64,000 nt of DNA, taken from positions 33,223 to 97,222 of the forward strand of contig NZ_AUGF01000009.1 of assembly GCF_000426885.1 (NCBI RefSeq), written 5' to 3'. This DNA comes from Moraxella caprae DSM 19149. GTDB lineage: Bacteria > Pseudomonadota > Gammaproteobacteria > Pseudomonadales > Moraxellaceae. The number at the start of each line of letters is the position of its first letter. Position 1 is the stretch's first letter. Under the pieces are notes generated by a model, which saw nothing but the letters and a program-made list of their open reading frames with translations, was not told the origin of the DNA and ran no database searches. Below are positions 1-8,965 of the stretch, in pieces. The position numbers were made by a program, and so were the translations under genes.

Positions 1-909
1 TTGTTGAGCCTGTGCTAGGGTAGCATTAGCGGTGTTTAGAGCGTTCTGAGCACGGCTGATGGCATCTTGATTGCCCGTGGCTTTGGCGGCATCCAAGGCA
101 GTTTGAGCTTGGTCGATGGCACTTTGAGCTTGATTGATGGCGTTCTGGGCAGTGTCTAAGGCACTTTGAGCTTGATTGATGGCATTTTGAGCGGTATCAG
201 GACTGCCTGCTTGGGCTTGGGCTTGTTTGGTTTGAGTATTTGCATTGCCCAGTGTGTCGGTCGCTGTCTTATTGGTGGCGATGGCATTGTCAATTTGGGC
301 GTTTGTCTGTGCCAACTGTTTCGCTGCTGCTTCGGCACGTCTGGCGGCTTCTTCTTCGGCTTTTTTCTTAGCTTCGGCTTCCGCCTTTTCTTGTTCTGCT
401 TTTAGGCGATTTGTCTCGGCAATACGTGCCTGTTCTAATAGTTGATTTGCTTCGGCTCTAGCAGCTTCAAGTTCAGCAAATAACTGCTCGGATTGGGCTT
501 CAAGTTTGGCAAGTTCCGCTTTTTTGGTGTCATCATTATCAAGCCCTGCTTGGTGCTTTTGTTTGGCAAGTGCTAGGGCTTCTTTTTCGGCTTTTAGCCA
601 AGCTTGGTATTTTTCATTGATGGTGTTCTGTAGGCTGTTGGCTTGACTTGCAAGATTGGCATTGGCAATGTGGGCGGTCTTTACTGCTTCTTCGGCACGC
701 TTGACGGCTTCGTCATAGGCGATTTTTGCAAGCTCGGCACGCTTGCGAGCTTCTTCGGTGCTGATGGCGAACGGGTCGGCATTATTAATGATGAGGTTGG
801 AGTGCTGAGTGGCGTTAATTTCGTCATCGATGGCACAACCAGTTGCGGTCATTGCGACAAAACAAGAGACAGCAAGGGGTTTTAGGATAAAAGAATGGTT
901 GGGTTTCAT
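1..909 (-). CDS. Alanine-rich coiled-coil lipoprotein, 3' end outside window
   Basis: The minus-strand frame is open from an ATG at 909 to the left edge (303 codons, no stop), so the C-terminus lies outside the window. The N-terminus is a lipoprotein signal with lipobox TATGC (Cys at about residue 25). The mature part is almost entirely Ala/Glu/Lys/Gln-rich with no Cys, Pro-poor, and reads as a long helical coiled coil (KRAEEAVK, AEAEAKKKAEEEAARRAEAAA). Near the visible end there is a 14-residue repeat built on NAINQAQSALDTAQ. At DNA level it repeats with a 42 bp period (starts near 118 and 160). AGGTAA lies upstream of the start. An envelope-tethered structural protein is the likely role, but no family is recognised. 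Confidence 0.8.
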   Translation of the reverse strand, partial: MKPNHSFILKPLAVSCFVAMTATGCAIDDEINATQHSNLIINNADPFAISTEEARKRAELAKIAYDEAVKRAEEAVKTAHIANANLASQANSLQNTINEKYQAWLKAEKEALALAKQKHQAGLDNDDTKKAELAKLEAQSEQLFAELEAARAEANQLLEQARIAETNRLKAEQEKAEAEAKKKAEEEAARRAEAAAKQLAQTNAQIDNAIATNKTATDTLGNANTQTKQAQAQAGSPDTAQNAINQAQSALDTAQNAINQAQSAIDQAQTALDAAKATGNQDAISRAQNALNTANATLAQAQQ

Positions 910-1179
910 GCGATTACCTATGAATATAAAATTGGATGTTCATAGGTAAATTGTAACATTTTTGAATCAGTTTTGTAAAAAAATGTGCGTTTTTTATAAA
1001 AAATTAGACAAGCGGTGGTTTTTGTTATACCAGTGAGATAAACATTGTCCATCTGATTGAAAAATAAGCAAAAACAAGTAAAGATAAAATAATGGTACTG
1101 ATAAATTCATTCGTCAAACGCTTGTCAAATAAAGGCATTTTTAAAATAAAGAAGGTAAATAAGCTGTTTGTTTGATTTG

Positions 1180-1710
1180 TCACGATACGCCATTTTTGCG
1201 TTTACTTTCAAAAAACAACATATCCCACACCACAAGTGCCATGCCACCCATAATCGCCATGTCCGCCACATTAAACACAGGATAATGCCAAACATCTCCC
1301 CAATGAATATGAATAAAATCAATCACATAACCATATAAAAAACGGTCAATGACATTACCCACCGCCCCGCCTAATACAAGAGCCAGACCAAGCGATAATA
1401 CCTTGGCACTTTTGGGAATTTGGCGTAAATAGCGAATGATAAATACCGCCACCACCGTCCCCAAGATGGCAAAAAACCACTTTTGCCAGCCGCCTTGATT
1501 GGCAAGAAAACTAAACGCTGCCCCACGATTATACGCCAAAGTCCAATTAAAAAACGGTTCTATCACAGGCACAGAACTAAATTCGGTAACAAGCCATTTT
1601 TGAAAACCGATTTTGGTCATTTGGTCAAAAATTAAAACAATCAAGCCAATGATATAATAACCAAAGGCGGATTTGCCATTTAATTCTAAATTGGGGGTGT
1701 TTTGGGTCAT
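1180..1710 (-). CDS. lspA: Lipoprotein signal peptidase (signal peptidase II)
   Basis: Inner-membrane aspartyl protease that removes the signal peptide of diacylglyceryl-modified prolipoproteins. The protein is 176 residues, the normal length, with four hydrophobic segments. Both catalytic aspartates are in their family motifs: Asp122 in GNVIDR and Asp150 in FNVADMA. The NRGAAFSF motif (about residues 61-68) is also conserved. The gene lies downstream of ileS on the same strand, but the two are separated by about 1.9 kb of small and decayed genes instead of being adjacent as in many proteobacteria. Confidence 0.97.
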   Translation of the reverse strand: MTQNTPNLELNGKSAFGYYIIGLIVLIFDQMTKIGFQKWLVTEFSSVPVIEPFFNWTLAYNRGAAFSFLANQGGWQKWFFAILGTVVAVFIIRYLRQIPKSAKVLSLGLALVLGGAVGNVIDRFLYGYVIDFIHIHWGDVWHYPVFNVADMAIMGGMALVVWDMLFFESKRKNGVS

Positions 1711-1816
1711 AATTTATTTCTTAAAAGGTTAATTGTTGGGTTTCTTTATAATAATTTATTGCTATTTAGAGATAAATTGCCATTTTCTCTAAAAAGCCGT
1801 ATTAAATAATGGTATT

Positions 1817-2231
1817 TTATAGATTAAAAGGATTAACAATGGTTAATTGATTATCAATTATTTGACCGTTTGCCATATCTTCAGAGTATAAAATTGTAAC
1901 ACCTGATTTTAAGGCGGTAGCAACAATCAAACTATCCCAATAAGAATGCTGATAGCGATTTTTTTATATTTAGGGCGTTGATAACAAGGTCGCTACTAAT
2001 ATCCATTACCTTAAATACTTCTGAAAAACCTTGAGCGGATAAGAATAACTCGTCAGGCGTAATCAATTTCTTTTTAAAAACCACATTGAAAAATTCATTT
2101 AAAACTTGCGTACTGATAACAACATTAATATTTTTTAACAGGGATTGGGAAATTTGTTTTTTGTATGGGTCATCGCCAATAGAATACAATAAAATGTTAC
2201 TGTCTATAAAATAACTTGAATTAACGCTCAT
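1817..2231 (-). pseudogene. VapC-like PIN-domain toxin, frameshifted
   Basis: The reading frame starts at ATG 2231 and overlaps the antitoxin stop by 11 bp. It begins with the PIN core FIDSNILLYS (first catalytic Asp) and has the ISTQVLNEFFNV segment. It then leaves frame in a run of seven A residues (T run 1959-1965 on the plus strand) and stops near 1932. Removing one A restores a continuous frame through YQHSYWDSLIVATAL, the second conserved acidic PIN motif, and ends at 1817, giving a normal-length toxin of about 137 residues. The gene is therefore a one-base-frameshifted PIN RNase. The cause could be real inactivation, slippage-based switching at the homopolymer, or a sequencing error. 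Confidence 0.8.
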
Positions 2232-2460
2232 ACAATTCTTCTCGGTTAAATTTAAAATCTGGTGGCAATTTTGCTTGTACGGTGGCAAAAATATTGTCTA
2301 AGATAGCAAATTTTTTCTCTTCTTCTGACAAAGGTTTGCTTGGCGTTATATCAAAAGTTGTGCCATTATAAATTAAGGCTACTTTTTCGCCCTGCTTAGC
2401 TTTTTGTAGAATCTGCACCATATCATAATTGGCGATTTCGTGAACAGCAATTTCAATCAT
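2221..2460 (-). CDS. Phd/YefM-like antitoxin of the PIN toxin
   Basis: This is a 79-residue protein immediately upstream of the PIN toxin. The N-terminal half (about residues 1-40) looks like the beta-alpha DNA-binding fold of Phd/YefM antitoxins, with NYDMVQILQKAKQGEKVALIYNG. The C-terminal half is charged and flexible (LSEEEKK, KFNREELYER) and would be the toxin-wrapping part. The stop overlaps the toxin start, the usual arrangement of translationally coupled toxin-antitoxin pairs. It reads intact, which is expected if the toxin is dead or intermittently expressed. Family assignment rests on size, context and pattern only. Confidence 0.75.
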   Translation of the reverse strand: MIEIAVHEIANYDMVQILQKAKQGEKVALIYNGTTFDITPSKPLSEEEKKFAILDNIFATVQAKLPPDFKFNREELYER

Positions 2461-2498
2461 AATTTTTCCTATTTAATAAATGGTTAGTTAAGTATAAG

Positions 2499-2515
2499 GT
2501 GCATATTACGCACCG
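2499..2515. repeat. 17 bp palindrome, copy 1
   Basis: The sequence GGTGCATATTACGCACC forms a near-perfect inverted repeat. It lies just upstream of the antitoxin gene and downstream of the broken zinc-ribbon gene. It belongs to a family with six further copies in this window. Confidence 0.85.
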
Positions 2516-2529
2516 TTTAAAATAAAATA

Positions 2530-3009
2530 TCACTCATCACTAATTTGATAATAGGTTTGTTTTTCAATTTGTGTGGATAACCAATAGGCAATCAAGAAAC
2601 AACAAAATATAATAATATTTTCAATTATTTTATTGACTTGAAAATCAAAAATGAATTGCACAATCATCATTGAACACAATAGACTTCCTGCAAAACCCAA
2701 AATAAGGAAAACCGTTCGTGGTGAGCTTGTCGAACCATAACGGTTTTCCGCCACCCCTCAACAAGCTCGGGGCGAACGGAAAGCCTAGTTTTGCAGGAAG
2801 TCTAATAAAAGCACCAAACCAACCAAGCCCCAAGCATATTGTACAGGAAAAATTTTGTTTAATTTTTGCTCGCAATGCGGACAATGAATACTAGGTGCTG
2901 GCTTAAATTGATAAGACTTTAATTTTCCTTCAAATGGTTTTTTGATTAAGATTTTGGGTGCAAATAAATTTTAACAATTTGGGCAAGGATATTCAATTTT
3001 GGTTAGCAT
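2530..3009 (-). pseudogene. Zinc-ribbon membrane protein, broken by an element and a stop codon
   Basis: From ATG 3009 the frame reads CPNC, then an in-frame TAA, then continues to CPHC, so a four-cysteine zinc ribbon is interrupted by a nonsense codon. The frame then enters hydrophobic sequence (WGLVGLVLLL) and is cut at 2803 by the 123 bp element at 2681-2803. Deleting that element plus one copy of its ATT target duplication rejoins the frame into SMMIVQFIFDF, followed by IIIFCCFLIAYWLS and a stop at 2530. The restored length is 117 codons, divisible by three. The intact ancestor was a small zinc-ribbon protein with two or three membrane segments. An open frame of 74 codons at 2530-2754 takes its first residues from the element. 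Confidence 0.8.
2681..2803. mobile_element. 123 bp miniature element with 16 bp terminal inverted repeats
   Basis: The ends AGACTTCCTGCAAAAC and GTTTTGCAGGAAGTCT are perfect inverted repeats. The element is flanked by AAT on both sides (ATT on the coding strand), a 3 bp target duplication. The interior contains GTTCGTGGTGAGCTTGTC followed by a facing copy of the same kind, separated by facing GGTTTTCCG arms, so it has strong internal dyad structure. It has no coding capacity. Ends and duplication size suggest mobilisation in trans by an IS of the IS5 type, but that is inference. Confidence 0.8.
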
Positions 3010-3048
3010 TTTTATTTACCCCAGTAACTCTAATTGATTGACAATAAT

Positions 3049-3065
3049 GGTGTGTAATATGCACC
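3049..3065. repeat. 17 bp palindrome, copy 2
   Basis: The sequence GGTGTGTAATATGCACC is a member of the same palindrome family. It lies upstream of the broken zinc-ribbon gene, within an intergenic stretch that holds three palindromes in 160 bp. Confidence 0.8.
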
Positions 3066-3102
3066 GTTTTTAGGTTTATTTGTAATAATTTACCATTGCT
3101 CC

Positions 3103-3130
3103 GTAGGGGCGAATTGCAATTCGCCCCTAC
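3103..3130. repeat. 28 bp perfect palindrome
   Basis: Two 14 bp arms, GTAGGGGCGAATTG and its exact complement, meet without a loop. Related shorter sequences occur at 34834, 39486 and 47868. There is no T-run, so it is not a canonical terminator. It is probably a short interspersed palindromic repeat. Confidence 0.8.
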
Positions 3131-3195
3131 AAAACCGCATTAAATTATGGCTCGGTAATTATCACTGCAATTTTATTTAAATTGTGATTTTTAAG

Positions 3196-3212
3196 GGTGC
3201 GTAATACGCACC
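3196..3212. repeat. 17 bp palindrome, copy 3
   Basis: GGTGCGTAATACGCACC is a perfect inverted repeat around a single central base. It abuts the stop codon of the membrane-protein gene ending at 3213. Confidence 0.85.
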
Positions 3213-3575
3213 TTACGGATTATCTTGCCAATGTAAAGCCATCCAAATTTTTGCCAAAATACCAACAAATACCGCAATAGATAATCCCAAAAACACCTGA
3301 TTTTGCGTTAAAAAATAAATAAAGGATAACATCAAACTAATAATAACGCCAATCCCACAATAAATATAAGTATCCTTATGGGTATCTACTGTAATATCAC
3401 TAATTTGAGCAGGTTCTTTATTAAATGCACCAGTTGATACACCAATAACAATAATAATGATTTTGATGATTGCCAGAGCAACGATTAACTGATAACGATT
3501 AATAACATCAGATAAAGCCAATCCTGCAAGTATAAATGCGGTAATCATTAATAATACCAATGCAAATTTTTTCAT
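3213..3575 (-). CDS. Small integral membrane protein, unknown function
   Basis: The protein has 120 residues, starting at ATG 3575 with GGAT a few bases upstream. A TTG start 15 bp earlier would overlap its own AAGGA. There are four hydrophobic stretches in two pairs (residues about 3-25, 30-50, 72-92 and 96-115), separated by a short polar segment (FNKEPAQISDITVDTHKD). I do not recognise a family. The gene is AT-rich, sits between ileS and the decayed TA/zinc-ribbon stretch, and has the 17 bp palindrome directly at its stop codon. It is not part of the usual ileS-lspA unit, so it is probably an accessory insertion. Confidence 0.65.
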   Translation of the reverse strand: MKKFALVLLMITAFILAGLALSDVINRYQLIVALAIIKIIIIVIGVSTGAFNKEPAQISDITVDTHKDTYIYCGIGVIISLMLSFIYFLTQNQVFLGLSIAVFVGILAKIWMALHWQDNP

Positions 3576-3651
3576 ATTTATCCAATACAATCCTTACAGT
3601 TGGCGTTATTCTAAAACGGTGCATAAACAACTTTATACACCGTTTTTATGA

Positions 3652-6474
3652 TTAAGCAAATTTCCGCACTTCCCCCGCCCCAAAGGCATTTTCCATACAT
3701 CTTGGGCAAATGTCTTGGTGTTCGGCAACACTTCCGACACTTGGCAAAATATGCCAACAGCGTACGCATTTTTCGCCAGTCGCAGGGGCGACTTTGACCG
3801 AAAGTGTATCGCCCTGATTTAGGCTGACGCTACTGGTGATAAACACAAATTTTAGTTCATCGCCCAATTTGGCAAGGGCTGGGTAGGTGGTGCTGTCCGC
3901 CACAATGTCAAGCTGTGCCGACAAACTGCTGTTGATGACTTTATCGGTGCGAGCATCGTCCATTGCCTTATTTGCCACTTCTTTGACCGCCAAAATCGCT
4001 TGCCAATCTGTGTCCGTGATGTCGGTTAGGGCGACTTTTGGCAAGTCGTACCACTCTTGGGTAAAAATATAGCCGTCCCCTTGCTCTTTGTTAAGGGGTT
4101 TTAATACTTCCCACGCTTCTTGGGCGGTAAAGGATAAAATTGGGGCAATCCAACGCAAAAGGGCGTGAGCGATGTGATAAATGGCGGTCTGTGCCGAACG
4201 GCGAGCGTGTCCGTCCGCCTTGCTGGTGTATTGGCGGTCTTTGATGATGTCAAGGTAAAATCCGCCCAAATCCGCCCCACAAAAGCCTGTTACCAACTGG
4301 CATACCTGATGAAAATCCATTGCCGTATAAGCGGTGCGAATGTCGTTTTGGACTTGCGTGGCTTTGTGCAAAATGTATTTATCAAGGCTGACAAGCTCGC
4401 CTGCTGGCACCAAGTCTTTGCTTGGGTCAAAGTCATCGGTATTGGCAAGCAAAAAGCGAATGGTGTTACGGATACGGCGGTACATATCGCTGACACGGTC
4501 AAAGCCTTCTTTACTCACCGCCATTTCGTAGCGGTAATCGGACGACCCAACCCACAGACGGACAATGTCAATGCCGTATTTTTGGGCAAGTTCGGCAGGT
4601 TCAAAGCCTTTGGTATTGCCTTTGGATTTTGATAATTTATAACCCTTTGCATCGACGGTAAAGCCGTGCGTTAGCACTTGTTTATAAGGCGGACGACCGT
4701 ACACGCTTTCGGCTACAAGGAGCGATGATTGAAACCAGCCACGATGTTGGTCAGAGCCTTCAAGGTACAAATCGGCAGGATTGGTTAGTTCAGAACGACT
4801 ACCCAAAACGGCAAAATTGGTAGAGCCAGAGTCAAACCACACATCCAGCGTGTCGGTGGATTTGACATAATTTTGGCAATCACTTTCATCAAGAAAATCT
4901 GAAATCGGTGCGTCAAACCACGCTTCAATTCCGCCTTGTTCAATGACCCCAGCGACTTTTTCAATCAGGGCAGAAGTATTGGGGTGCAACTCGCCACTGT
5001 CTTTGTGCATAAAAAAGGCAATCGGCACTCCCCAAGTGCGTTGGCGTGAAATACACCAATCAGGGCGACCGTTCATCATTGATTCAATGCGGTTTTGACC
5101 CCACGCTGGTGTCCAAGTTACCTTTGGAATATCACGCAACGCCTGTTCACGCAAGCCCTGCTCTTCCATAGAAATAAACCATTGGGGCGTGGCACGAAAA
5201 ATAATCGGTGTCTTGTGTCGCCAGCAATGCGGATAGCTGTGGCTGATTTTTTTATGGTCTAATAAATGCCCACTGTTAAGCAAAGTTTCAATGATTTTTG
5301 GCTGTGCCTTATAAATATGCTCGCCAACAAAGACACGGGCGGTTTCCAAATACATGCCATTTCCGCCCACAGGGTTTTCGGTCGGTAGGTTGTAGAGCTT
5401 GCCGACATTGTAGTCGTCCACACCGTGAGCAGGGGCGGTATGGACAAGCCCTGTACCGCTATCAGCCGTTACGTGTTCGCCTGTGATAATCGGCACTTGG
5501 CGGTTGCTGATGAGTGGGTGCTGGGCGTTTAGGGTGGTTAATTCTGAGCCTTTAACCGTTGCGATAACTTCCACGCTTTCTAAATTAACATTTTTGGTAA
5601 AGTCGTCTTTTAGACTTTCGGCAATGATAAAATGCCCTTTTTCAGTTTTGACAATCGCATAATCAAATTCGGCATTGGCACTAACGGCTTGGTTGGCAGG
5701 GAGTGTCCAAGGGGTCGTTGTCCAAATGACGGCTTGTAAATTGCCTGTCAAATTGGCGGTCGCCCCCAAATCGCCACGATTGACAATATCAAACCCGACA
5801 TAAATCGCATCGGAAGTTCTATTTTCGTATTCCACTTCCGCTTCGGCAAGGGCAGAACCACAATCCAAGCACCAGTTTACAGGCTTCATACCCCGCACAA
5901 TATGTCCGTTGTCGTAGATTTTGCCAAGCGTCCGCACGATGTCGGCTTCGGTTTTAAAATTCATCGTCAAATACGGATTGTCCCAATCGCCCAGCACGCC
6001 AAGGCGTTTAAAATCCGCCTTTTGTAGCTCAATTTGGCTTAGGGCATAATCTCGGCACGCTTTGCGAAACTGGGTGGCGGTAATCGGTTCGCCATTTTTG
6101 TTCGCTTTGGGTGGTTGTCCGACTTTACCAAACTCATTTTCTACTTTTTGTTCAATCGGCAAACCGTGGCAATCCCAGCCCGGAATGTACGGTGCGTCAT
6201 AGCCGTCCAAGGTTTTGTATTTGACGATGATGTCTTTTAGGACTTTATTGACAACGTGTCCTAAGTGAATTTGACCGTTGGCATAGGGCGGGCCATCGTG
6301 TAGCACATATTTTTCACGCCCCCCGCGGGCTTTGCGGATTTGCCCATAAACATCGTCTGCGTGCCATTTGGCAAGCCAAGCAGGTTCTCGTTTTGCCAAA
6401 TCGCCTCGCATTGGAAAGGCGGTATCGGCAAGGTTTAGGGTGTTTTTGTAGTCGGTTTGGGCTTGTTCTGTCAT
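3652..6474 (-). CDS. ileS: Isoleucyl-tRNA synthetase
   Basis: Class I aminoacyl-tRNA synthetase that charges tRNA-Ile and edits valine. It has 940 residues, the bacterial length. Signature motifs are [12 protein letters not shown] (HIGH motif, residues about 63-74) and LSKSKGN (KMSKS motif, about residue 615). The large CP1 editing domain lies between them. A C-terminal zinc-binding motif CVRCWH...CPRC is present in the last 40 residues. That makes it the zinc-containing bacterial type, not the mupirocin-resistant eukaryote-like type. The gene is followed on the same strand by small accessory genes and then lspA. Confidence 0.99.
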   Translation of the reverse strand: MTEQAQTDYKNTLNLADTAFPMRGDLAKREPAWLAKWHADDVYGQIRKARGGREKYVLHDGPPYANGQIHLGHVVNKVLKDIIVKYKTLDGYDAPYIPGWDCHGLPIEQKVENEFGKVGQPPKANKNGEPITATQFRKACRDYALSQIELQKADFKRLGVLGDWDNPYLTMNFKTEADIVRTLGKIYDNGHIVRGMKPVNWCLDCGSALAEAEVEYENRTSDAIYVGFDIVNRGDLGATANLTGNLQAVIWTTTPWTLPANQAVSANAEFDYAIVKTEKGHFIIAESLKDDFTKNVNLESVEVIATVKGSELTTLNAQHPLISNRQVPIITGEHVTADSGTGLVHTAPAHGVDDYNVGKLYNLPTENPVGGNGMYLETARVFVGEHIYKAQPKIIETLLNSGHLLDHKKISHSYPHCWRHKTPIIFRATPQWFISMEEQGLREQALRDIPKVTWTPAWGQNRIESMMNGRPDWCISRQRTWGVPIAFFMHKDSGELHPNTSALIEKVAGVIEQGGIEAWFDAPISDFLDESDCQNYVKSTDTLDVWFDSGSTNFAVLGSRSELTNPADLYLEGSDQHRGWFQSSLLVAESVYGRPPYKQVLTHGFTVDAKGYKLSKSKGNTKGFEPAELAQKYGIDIVRLWVGSSDYRYEMAVSKEGFDRVSDMYRRIRNTIRFLLANTDDFDPSKDLVPAGELVSLDKYILHKATQVQNDIRTAYTAMDFHQVCQLVTGFCGADLGGFYLDIIKDRQYTSKADGHARRSAQTAIYHIAHALLRWIAPILSFTAQEAWEVLKPLNKEQGDGYIFTQEWYDLPKVALTDITDTDWQAILAVKEVANKAMDDARTDKVINSSLSAQLDIVADSTTYPALAKLGDELKFVFITSSVSLNQGDTLSVKVAPATGEKCVRCWHILPSVGSVAEHQDICPRCMENAFGAGEVRKFA

Positions 6475-6609
6475 AATTGGCTCGTAAAAATAAAAGAAAA
6501 TGGGTAATTATACCTTAAATGCTTGAATTTAGAAAGGTTGTAATGCGTGAAATTTGACTTTTTTGGGGGGGATTTGGTAGATTAAGATACTATTTTTGGC
6601 AACTGGATA

Positions 6610-6816
6610 ATGATGAAAAAGTTAAGCAGAAAAACCACTTCAAAATTAACAATGCTATTTTGTACGGTCATTTTGAGTTATTTTGTTTTTATTAAAAAGG
6701 ATTATGATAATCCTGCTGTTGCTTTTATTGCCATTTATATGGTATTGGAAAGTTTGTATTATTTTTGGCAATTTTATAAAAAGAATGATACGATTAAATT
6801 TAATGATAAGTTTTAA
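6610..6816 (+). CDS. Small membrane protein, unknown function
   Basis: A 68-residue AT-rich reading frame with a basic N-terminus (MMKKLSRKTTSK), one hydrophobic segment (residues about 13-29), a short polar loop, a second hydrophobic segment (about 37-54) and a basic tail. Two ATG codons lie next to each other at 6610 and 6613. No family is recognised. It stands alone, divergent from ileS, and resembles in size and composition the other small membrane genes at 3213, 36581 and 36953. It may not be expressed. Confidence 0.45.
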   Translation: MMKKLSRKTTSKLTMLFCTVILSYFVFIKKDYDNPAVAFIAIYMVLESLYYFWQFYKKNDTIKFNDKF

Positions 6817-6951
6817 TAATTTTCTATTATAATTCTCATTCCCATTTATAAAATTCATCAAAAATTCATCTTTACAATTTTCCGCTTTAATTCCTTACAA
6901 AAATTCGGTATATTAGTAGGATAATTATCAGCCAACTTGCAAGGTTATCTT

Positions 6952-7524
6952 ATGAAAAATCCCAGCAAAACCCTATCATTATTATTGGCAAGTGCCTTAT
7001 TTTTGACCGCTTGTGGTGGCGATAAGCCTAGCGAACCCGCCCCAAAAGCCGAGCCTAGCACCCAAAAAACCGCCCCTGCCCAGCCGACTGACACTACCCC
7101 CAAAGCCGATGAAGTCGCACCAGAGACCGCCGAGCCTGTCGGGACAGACGACTCCAAAGCTGATGAAGTGGCAACCACCGACTCTGCCACATCTGATAAG
7201 ACCGACAAGGGTACAGTTGAGACCGCCCAAGTGGACAATGCCGAGCAAGCAAACACCGCCCCCGCCCCAGTACAGGCTTTATCTATCGCCGAAGGTAAGG
7301 TGCGCTATGAGAAAACTTGCAAAATCTGCCATGAGCAAGGGCTGTTGGATGCCCCCAAACTCACCGCCAAAGCCGACTGGGCAAAACGCTTGGATAAGGG
7401 CATAGACACCCTGCACAAACACTCCGCCAAAGGCTTTGGTAAAATGCCAGCACAGGTGGCAGGGGATGTTACCGAAGCTGAGGTATATGCGGCGGTGGAT
7501 TATATGGTGAGTCAAGTTCAGTAA
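6952..7524 (+). CDS. Cytochrome c5-like lipoprotein
   Basis: Single-haem c-type cytochrome anchored to an envelope membrane by a lipid. ATG 6952 has AAGG seven bases upstream. The signal ends in the lipobox LTACGG (Cys about residue 21). A linker of about 95 residues rich in Pro, Ala, Thr, Asp and Glu follows. The haem motif CKICH is at about 123-127, with a methionine in GKMPAQ near 165 as likely axial ligand, and the fold ends at residue 190. Sequence type and C-terminal AAVDYMVSQ match the cytochrome c5/CycB group. It stands alone, so its electron partner cannot be named. Confidence 0.85.
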   Translation: MKNPSKTLSLLLASALFLTACGGDKPSEPAPKAEPSTQKTAPAQPTDTTPKADEVAPETAEPVGTDDSKADEVATTDSATSDKTDKGTVETAQVDNAEQANTAPAPVQALSIAEGKVRYEKTCKICHEQGLLDAPKLTAKADWAKRLDKGIDTLHKHSAKGFGKMPAQVAGDVTEAEVYAAVDYMVSQVQ

Positions 7525-7866
7525 ATTGATGTTTATCGGATAGAATATCATTTATCCGATAAATTTAATAAAATATCGCTGATTGTAATATCAATAAATC
7601 ATGTTGAAATAAAACCCAATTTTGTTATTGGGTTTTTTATCTGCCATTAATTTATTGAGTTTCTAATCCACCCGTGTCGTTTTCTTTTATAATTTTTTCG
7701 GTTACGCATTCTTTATTATTCCCTATTAATATGGCATGAGGCAAATTCCATGTTTGCCATACTTTTTGTCAAGTGATGATGTGTATTGTTTTTTGTTGAT
7801 TTGCAAAAATAAATCATCCCCACTATAATAAATGACAATACATTTAATTTGCAAAAGGAATTTACC
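7525..7866. other. Intergenic stretch between cytochrome and CitE-like genes
   Basis: It holds an AT-rich hairpin at 7532-7563 (TTTATCGGATA and its complement), a rho-independent terminator at 7611-7638, and about 200 bp of AT-rich sequence leading to the next gene. Around 7757-7768 there is a short similarity (GCCATACTTTTTG) to the end of the inverted-repeat element at 22322-22440. No coding sequence is seen. Confidence 0.6.
7611..7638 (+). terminator. Rho-independent terminator after the cytochrome gene
   Basis: The stem AAAACCCAAT/ATTGGGTTTT with a short loop ends in a run of T. It lies about 90 bp after the stop codon. Confidence 0.85.
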
Positions 7867-8691
7867 ATGCTTGCCTATCTATTTGTACCTGCCACGCACC
7901 CCAAGCGTATCATCAAAGCCCTAACCGACCCTGCCATAACTGCCCACGTCCATGCCATCATCATCGACTTAGAAGACGCCGCCGCCGACCGTTCGCCTAA
8001 TGATGTGCGTGCCAAACTTGATGATTTGTTAGGCACCATGGAGCAAACACAGACCATGCCAGAGCTGTGGGTGCGGATACATGGGGCGTCTCATGGCGAG
8101 TTTCGTTTGGACTGTGAATGGGTGCGGTCGCACGACATCATCAGCACGGTGGTACTCCCCAAAGCCGAAAATGCCGAGCAGGTCAGTCTGGCTCATGAAC
8201 TGACTGCTCGCCCTGTGGTTGCCATGATTGAGAGCGGGCAAGGCGTGCTAAATGTTGCTTCTATGGCAGGGGCGGTGGGGCTTGTGGCGTTGAGCTATGG
8301 CTGTTTGGATTTATTGACATCGCTTGGCATGACCATGAACACCAAAGCCTCAGCACTGATGTTTGATAAAATTCGCACCGAACTCGTGCTACATTCACAA
8401 GCAAATGAGCTGTCCGCTCCGATTGAGACGATTTATCCCAACTTTCAAGACGATGGGGGCTTTAAAGCGTGGCTCACTCACGCCCAAAATTTTGGCTTTG
8501 GGGGCGTGCTTGCCATTCACCCCAAACAACTTGCCATCATCAGCTCATTAAACGAGCGAGAGGGCGACCTTTGCTTTGCCAAAAAAGTCCTCTCTCATCA
8601 CGACAGCACGGGAGAGGCAGTATTTGCCATCGATGGACAAATGGTGGATTTGCCTGTGATAACTTGGGCAAGGGAGATTTTGGGCAAATAA
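7867..8691 (+). CDS. CitE-like HpcH/HpaI aldolase/citrate lyase family protein
   Basis: The 274-residue protein is a TIM-barrel C-C lyase of the citrate lyase beta subunit family. Family features are RSxLFVPA-type opening LFVPATHPKRIIKA, the metal-site region IIDLEDAAAD, LWVRIHG, and VVLPKAENAEQV. A later acidic residue is in MIESGQGVLN, followed by GVLAIHPKQLAII. ATG 7867 is preceded by AAAGGA. No citrate lyase alpha or gamma subunit is nearby, so it is probably a stand-alone CitE-like enzyme acting on a CoA-thioester such as citramalyl-CoA or malyl-CoA. The substrate cannot be read from the sequence. Confidence 0.85.
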   Translation: MLAYLFVPATHPKRIIKALTDPAITAHVHAIIIDLEDAAADRSPNDVRAKLDDLLGTMEQTQTMPELWVRIHGASHGEFRLDCEWVRSHDIISTVVLPKAENAEQVSLAHELTARPVVAMIESGQGVLNVASMAGAVGLVALSYGCLDLLTSLGMTMNTKASALMFDKIRTELVLHSQANELSAPIETIYPNFQDDGGFKAWLTHAQNFGFGGVLAIHPKQLAIISSLNEREGDLCFAKKVLSHHDSTGEAVFAIDGQMVDLPVITWAREILGK

Positions 8692-8832
8692 ATATTAGAC
8701 ATAAAAAAACCACTCATAATGTCATCACATCATAAACGGTTTTTAAGCCATACCAACCGAACTATAAATTTGATATGGCTTTGTGGGAACATGTTGTATA
8801 ACCAATAAACCTAAACACTACAACAAGCCATA

Positions 8833-8849
8833 GGTGCGTGTTACGCACC
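8833..8849. repeat. 17 bp palindrome, copy 4
   Basis: GGTGCGTGTTACGCACC lies between two convergent genes, in a 274 bp stretch that also holds a weak AT-rich hairpin (AAGCCATACCAA near 8743 with TTGATATGGCTT). Confidence 0.85.
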
Positions 8850-8965
8850 TACTTACAAAACCAATTTTGTACCAATTTTAAAGTTCTTTGACTATAAAAA
8901 ACTTAGGGCAACTGATTTACCCCCCCATATTCTAAAATATAAATTTCACTAAAACACTTTTAACC

